From assembly GCA_026413805.1 (NCBI GenBank), contig JAOAKE010000019.1, forward strand, positions 1 through 14,601: a stretch of DNA of 14,601 bases, given 5' to 3'. The notes below the pieces were generated by a model, which did no database searches, had not been told where the DNA came from, and saw nothing but the letters and a program-made list of their open reading frames with translations. The translations under genes and the position numbers were made by a program. The DNA is from Microcaldota archaeon. GTDB taxonomy: Archaea > Micrarchaeota > Micrarchaeia > Anstonellales > Anstonellaceae. Below are positions 12,671 through 14,601 of this stretch, piece after piece; within the stretch, counting starts at the first letter, position 1; each line of letters opens with the position of its first letter.

Positions 12671-14582
12671 CTAAGCCCGCTGGTCGGAAGAATCCTTGCC
12701 CTCAATTATGCTGTATATGTAGTCTTTTTCCTTTGTGGAAAGGCTAGCCAGCACGGCTTCGCCGAAATTTGAATATAGGTCTTTCCAGAAAGATTGCAGT
12801 TGCTGGTAGAGCGTATCCTCAGTTGGGGTTATGTTTTTTTTCGTATGCTTGGTAGCAAGCGACTTAGTAAGGTCAAAAAGCGTTTTAGTAGCCTTTGGCA
12901 GCTTACCACTCAACCATTCCTGCAGTTTGTCCTGAGGCAGAATGGTGGGGGTGCCCCATGCCATTATCAAAAGTCTAGAAAAAATTGTAAAATTGTCAAA
13001 GAAGGCGGCCTTTTTCTCTTCTGTCTTCAAGTCGCCTAAGCCAACATCCAGCTCTTTATATAGCTTTTCAATTGATTTTTGAACGCTCTCCGGCGGCTTG
13101 TGCTTGGCGGCAACCTCAGGAAAGATGAATGTTATAGTGCTTAGCAAGTAGAAGTCCGCGGAAAGCTTTTCCAGTTCTTTCTTGCCATCAACCACTTCGG
13201 CTACTCCGCCTGCCAGCCTTTCAGAGAGCTTGGTGATCGCAGAAGAAACCTCTTTTTTATCCTGCTTTTCTAACCATTCAGAAAGATAGCCTTTGATGGT
13301 AGCATAGCGCTGCGAAAAAAACAGCACTTCCCCCACGCTTTTCAGCGCGCTGGACGACTCTTCAGAAAGTTTGGAGAAATCAGATTCTTCATTGGCAATA
13401 GCAAGGACCGTTTTCCAATCGCTCGAGAATTGCTGACCCCTGAGCTTTCCAATCACATCTAAAAGGCGGTTGCTTTCATTGATATATGACTTGACGTTAG
13501 AACTCAGGTTAGCTTCGCCTTCTATCTGCACGAAGATATTCGCAATCCTATTTTTTTCTGTTTCTACTGGGCCGCGAATTTTCTCTTTTACATTTTTCGG
13601 GTCTAAACTCATTAGATAAACATAAGACTCTACGAGCTGGGCAAGCTTGTAGGATAGGAGCCCCTCCACTTTTTCTTTTTCAGCACCTGAACGGTATTTT
13701 CCTGCTTTGATATCTGCAAGGATGGCTGTTATCTCTGTCCTGCTAAAAGTACTGGAAAGCAATTCGTAAAAAATCTCATATTTTGAAAAGTGTTTCTTTA
13801 TTCTGTCTGCAAGCTCCTTTTCTCCATTCTGTTCAAGCACTGGTCGGATCTGGTGCAAATAGGTTAGATTAGAATAGAGCGTCTTCGCGTCCTCACTACT
13901 TATAGGCGAATTAGAAGACAAAAGACGCTCACTTAGGCTTATTGCTTCCCTCACATTTTGAAATGCTTCTTTGTTTCGGGCATCGCTCCTCCTGTAAATG
14001 GGGCTGATGCTAGAGATCATCTTGGAAGGCACGGAGAGCACATCTCCGACCACGTCTTGTAAAAACCCGAACATTTTCCCAAAAAACCCGTTAGACTCCT
14101 TTGTTTTCTCAAACCGACCTATGCCTTCGAACCACCCTGCCACCGTGTCGACTACCGTCATTGGCAAATTCCAGCCATGCGAGCGGATGCCGAGAGGAAG
14201 ACCAAAGCTCATTTCTTCTACGCTAAGGTAATTGGCAAGTGCCCCTCCAACAAAGCTGCCCAGCGTCCCACTTTGAGAAATGTTTTTGATGAATTTGAAA
14301 GTCTGCTGGCCGTACATTGTCATCCGAATTGAATCTACTGCGCTCTTCAATAAAGCCATGCCCTCGCATGAGATGAACTTAGAGTTCCTTTGCAGGATGG
14401 GAAGTAGGCGCTCCCAGTCTGAAAGGGAGTAGAAACTGTCCTGGCCTTGCAAAAGCTTCTGTATATCAGCCCGCAAGAGGGCCTCCAGCTGCAGCCCAGC
14501 CCTAAAACGCAGCTCATTTTCAGCTCCGCTATATGCCATAACCTGCAAGCATTCCTCAATATCGCCCTTGCCCTCTCTAACC
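12671..14582 (-). CDS. Large helical protein, N terminus missing (contig end), function unknown
   Basis: About 636 authentic residues; the real start lies beyond the contig end. A conceptual translation would begin Met-Cys-Ile-Arg-Asp-Arg, but those codons come from the adapter at 14583-14601. Most of the sequence predicts as alpha helix with many Lys, Glu and Ser and no catalytic motif I recognise. One glycine-rich, moderately hydrophobic stretch (SGTLGSFVGGALANYL and the residues after it, about 105-135) could contact a membrane. A second Phe/Gly-rich part (NGFFGKMFGFLQDVVGDVL) follows. The C-terminal 400 residues read like a helical-repeat or coiled-coil array with regularly spaced Leu. 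By eye the codon use is more A/T-rich than in cysS or ahcY. It ends 45 nt before the next minus-strand gene. Confidence 0.82.
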
Positions 14583-14601
14583 CTGTCTCTTATACACATC
14601 T
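14583..14601. other. Tn5/Nextera mosaic-end adapter left on the contig
   Basis: These 19 bases are identical to the transposase mosaic-end sequence used in tagmentation libraries (CTGTCTCTTATACACATCT in this orientation). They are library-derived, not genomic, and create a false start codon for the gene at 12671-14582. Confidence 0.97.

Noticed and set aside
1..14601. CRISPR arrays, insertion sequences, integrase or phage genes
   Set aside because: No spaced direct repeats, terminal inverted repeats or transposase/integrase motifs were seen; the 3' mosaic end is a library adapter, not a natural transposon end.

Overview
The window reads as a chromosomal fragment of an archaeon, most likely assembled from a metagenome. 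The archaeal markers are a group II chaperonin (thermosome), an archaeal single-OB-fold SSB-like protein, a DUF424 protein, an NFACT (RqcH/Rqc2-type) protein, TATA-type promoters lying about 25 nt before short-leader or leaderless starts, and a tRNA interrupted by a bulge-helix-bulge (BHB) intron. The gene content and density would fit a DPANN-type lineage, but that placement is an inference. No mobile element, phage gene or CRISPR array is visible. The last 19 bases are not genomic: they match the Tn5/Nextera mosaic-end adapter, so the contig really stops at 14582.

Left part (1-3002): on the minus strand lie adenosylhomocysteinase, a single OB-fold protein and the N-terminal end of a thermosome subunit that runs off the left edge. 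Divergent from them, and apparently sharing one TATA region with adenosylhomocysteinase, is a short NFACT protein. It keeps the N-terminal and coiled-coil parts but ends before the NFACT-R domain.

Middle part (3017-6152): two adjacent paralogous genes, each coding for a double ACT-domain protein, are followed by a DUF424 gene that is divergent from a cysteine-rich lipoprotein gene across a 50-nt spacer with one central TATA. Next come CutA and, 13 nt upstream of it on the same strand, a tRNA-Val(UAC) gene with a 45-nt intron in the D-loop that forms a textbook BHB. A five-helix mechanosensitive-channel-like (TM_helix family) membrane protein gene is divergent from the tRNA and ends at a hairpin that looks like a shared terminator.

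Right part (6153-14582): all genes are on the minus strand. In transcription order they are: a truncated large helical protein, a helical 178-residue protein, a YdjM/DUF457-type membrane metal-dependent hydrolase (ATGA-coupled), a three-helix membrane protein with a histidine- and lysine-rich tail, a small beta-sandwich-like protein, cysteinyl-tRNA synthetase, an unknown 347-residue soluble protein, and an unknown 664-residue two-helix surface protein. Only CysS and the DUF457 protein have a recognisable family. Several of the unknowns look like envelope proteins, but nothing in the sequence ties them to one pathway.

The best candidates for something new are the D-loop tRNA intron with its tRNA-CutA arrangement, the NFACT protein without NFACT-R, and the cluster of unrecognised genes on the right.
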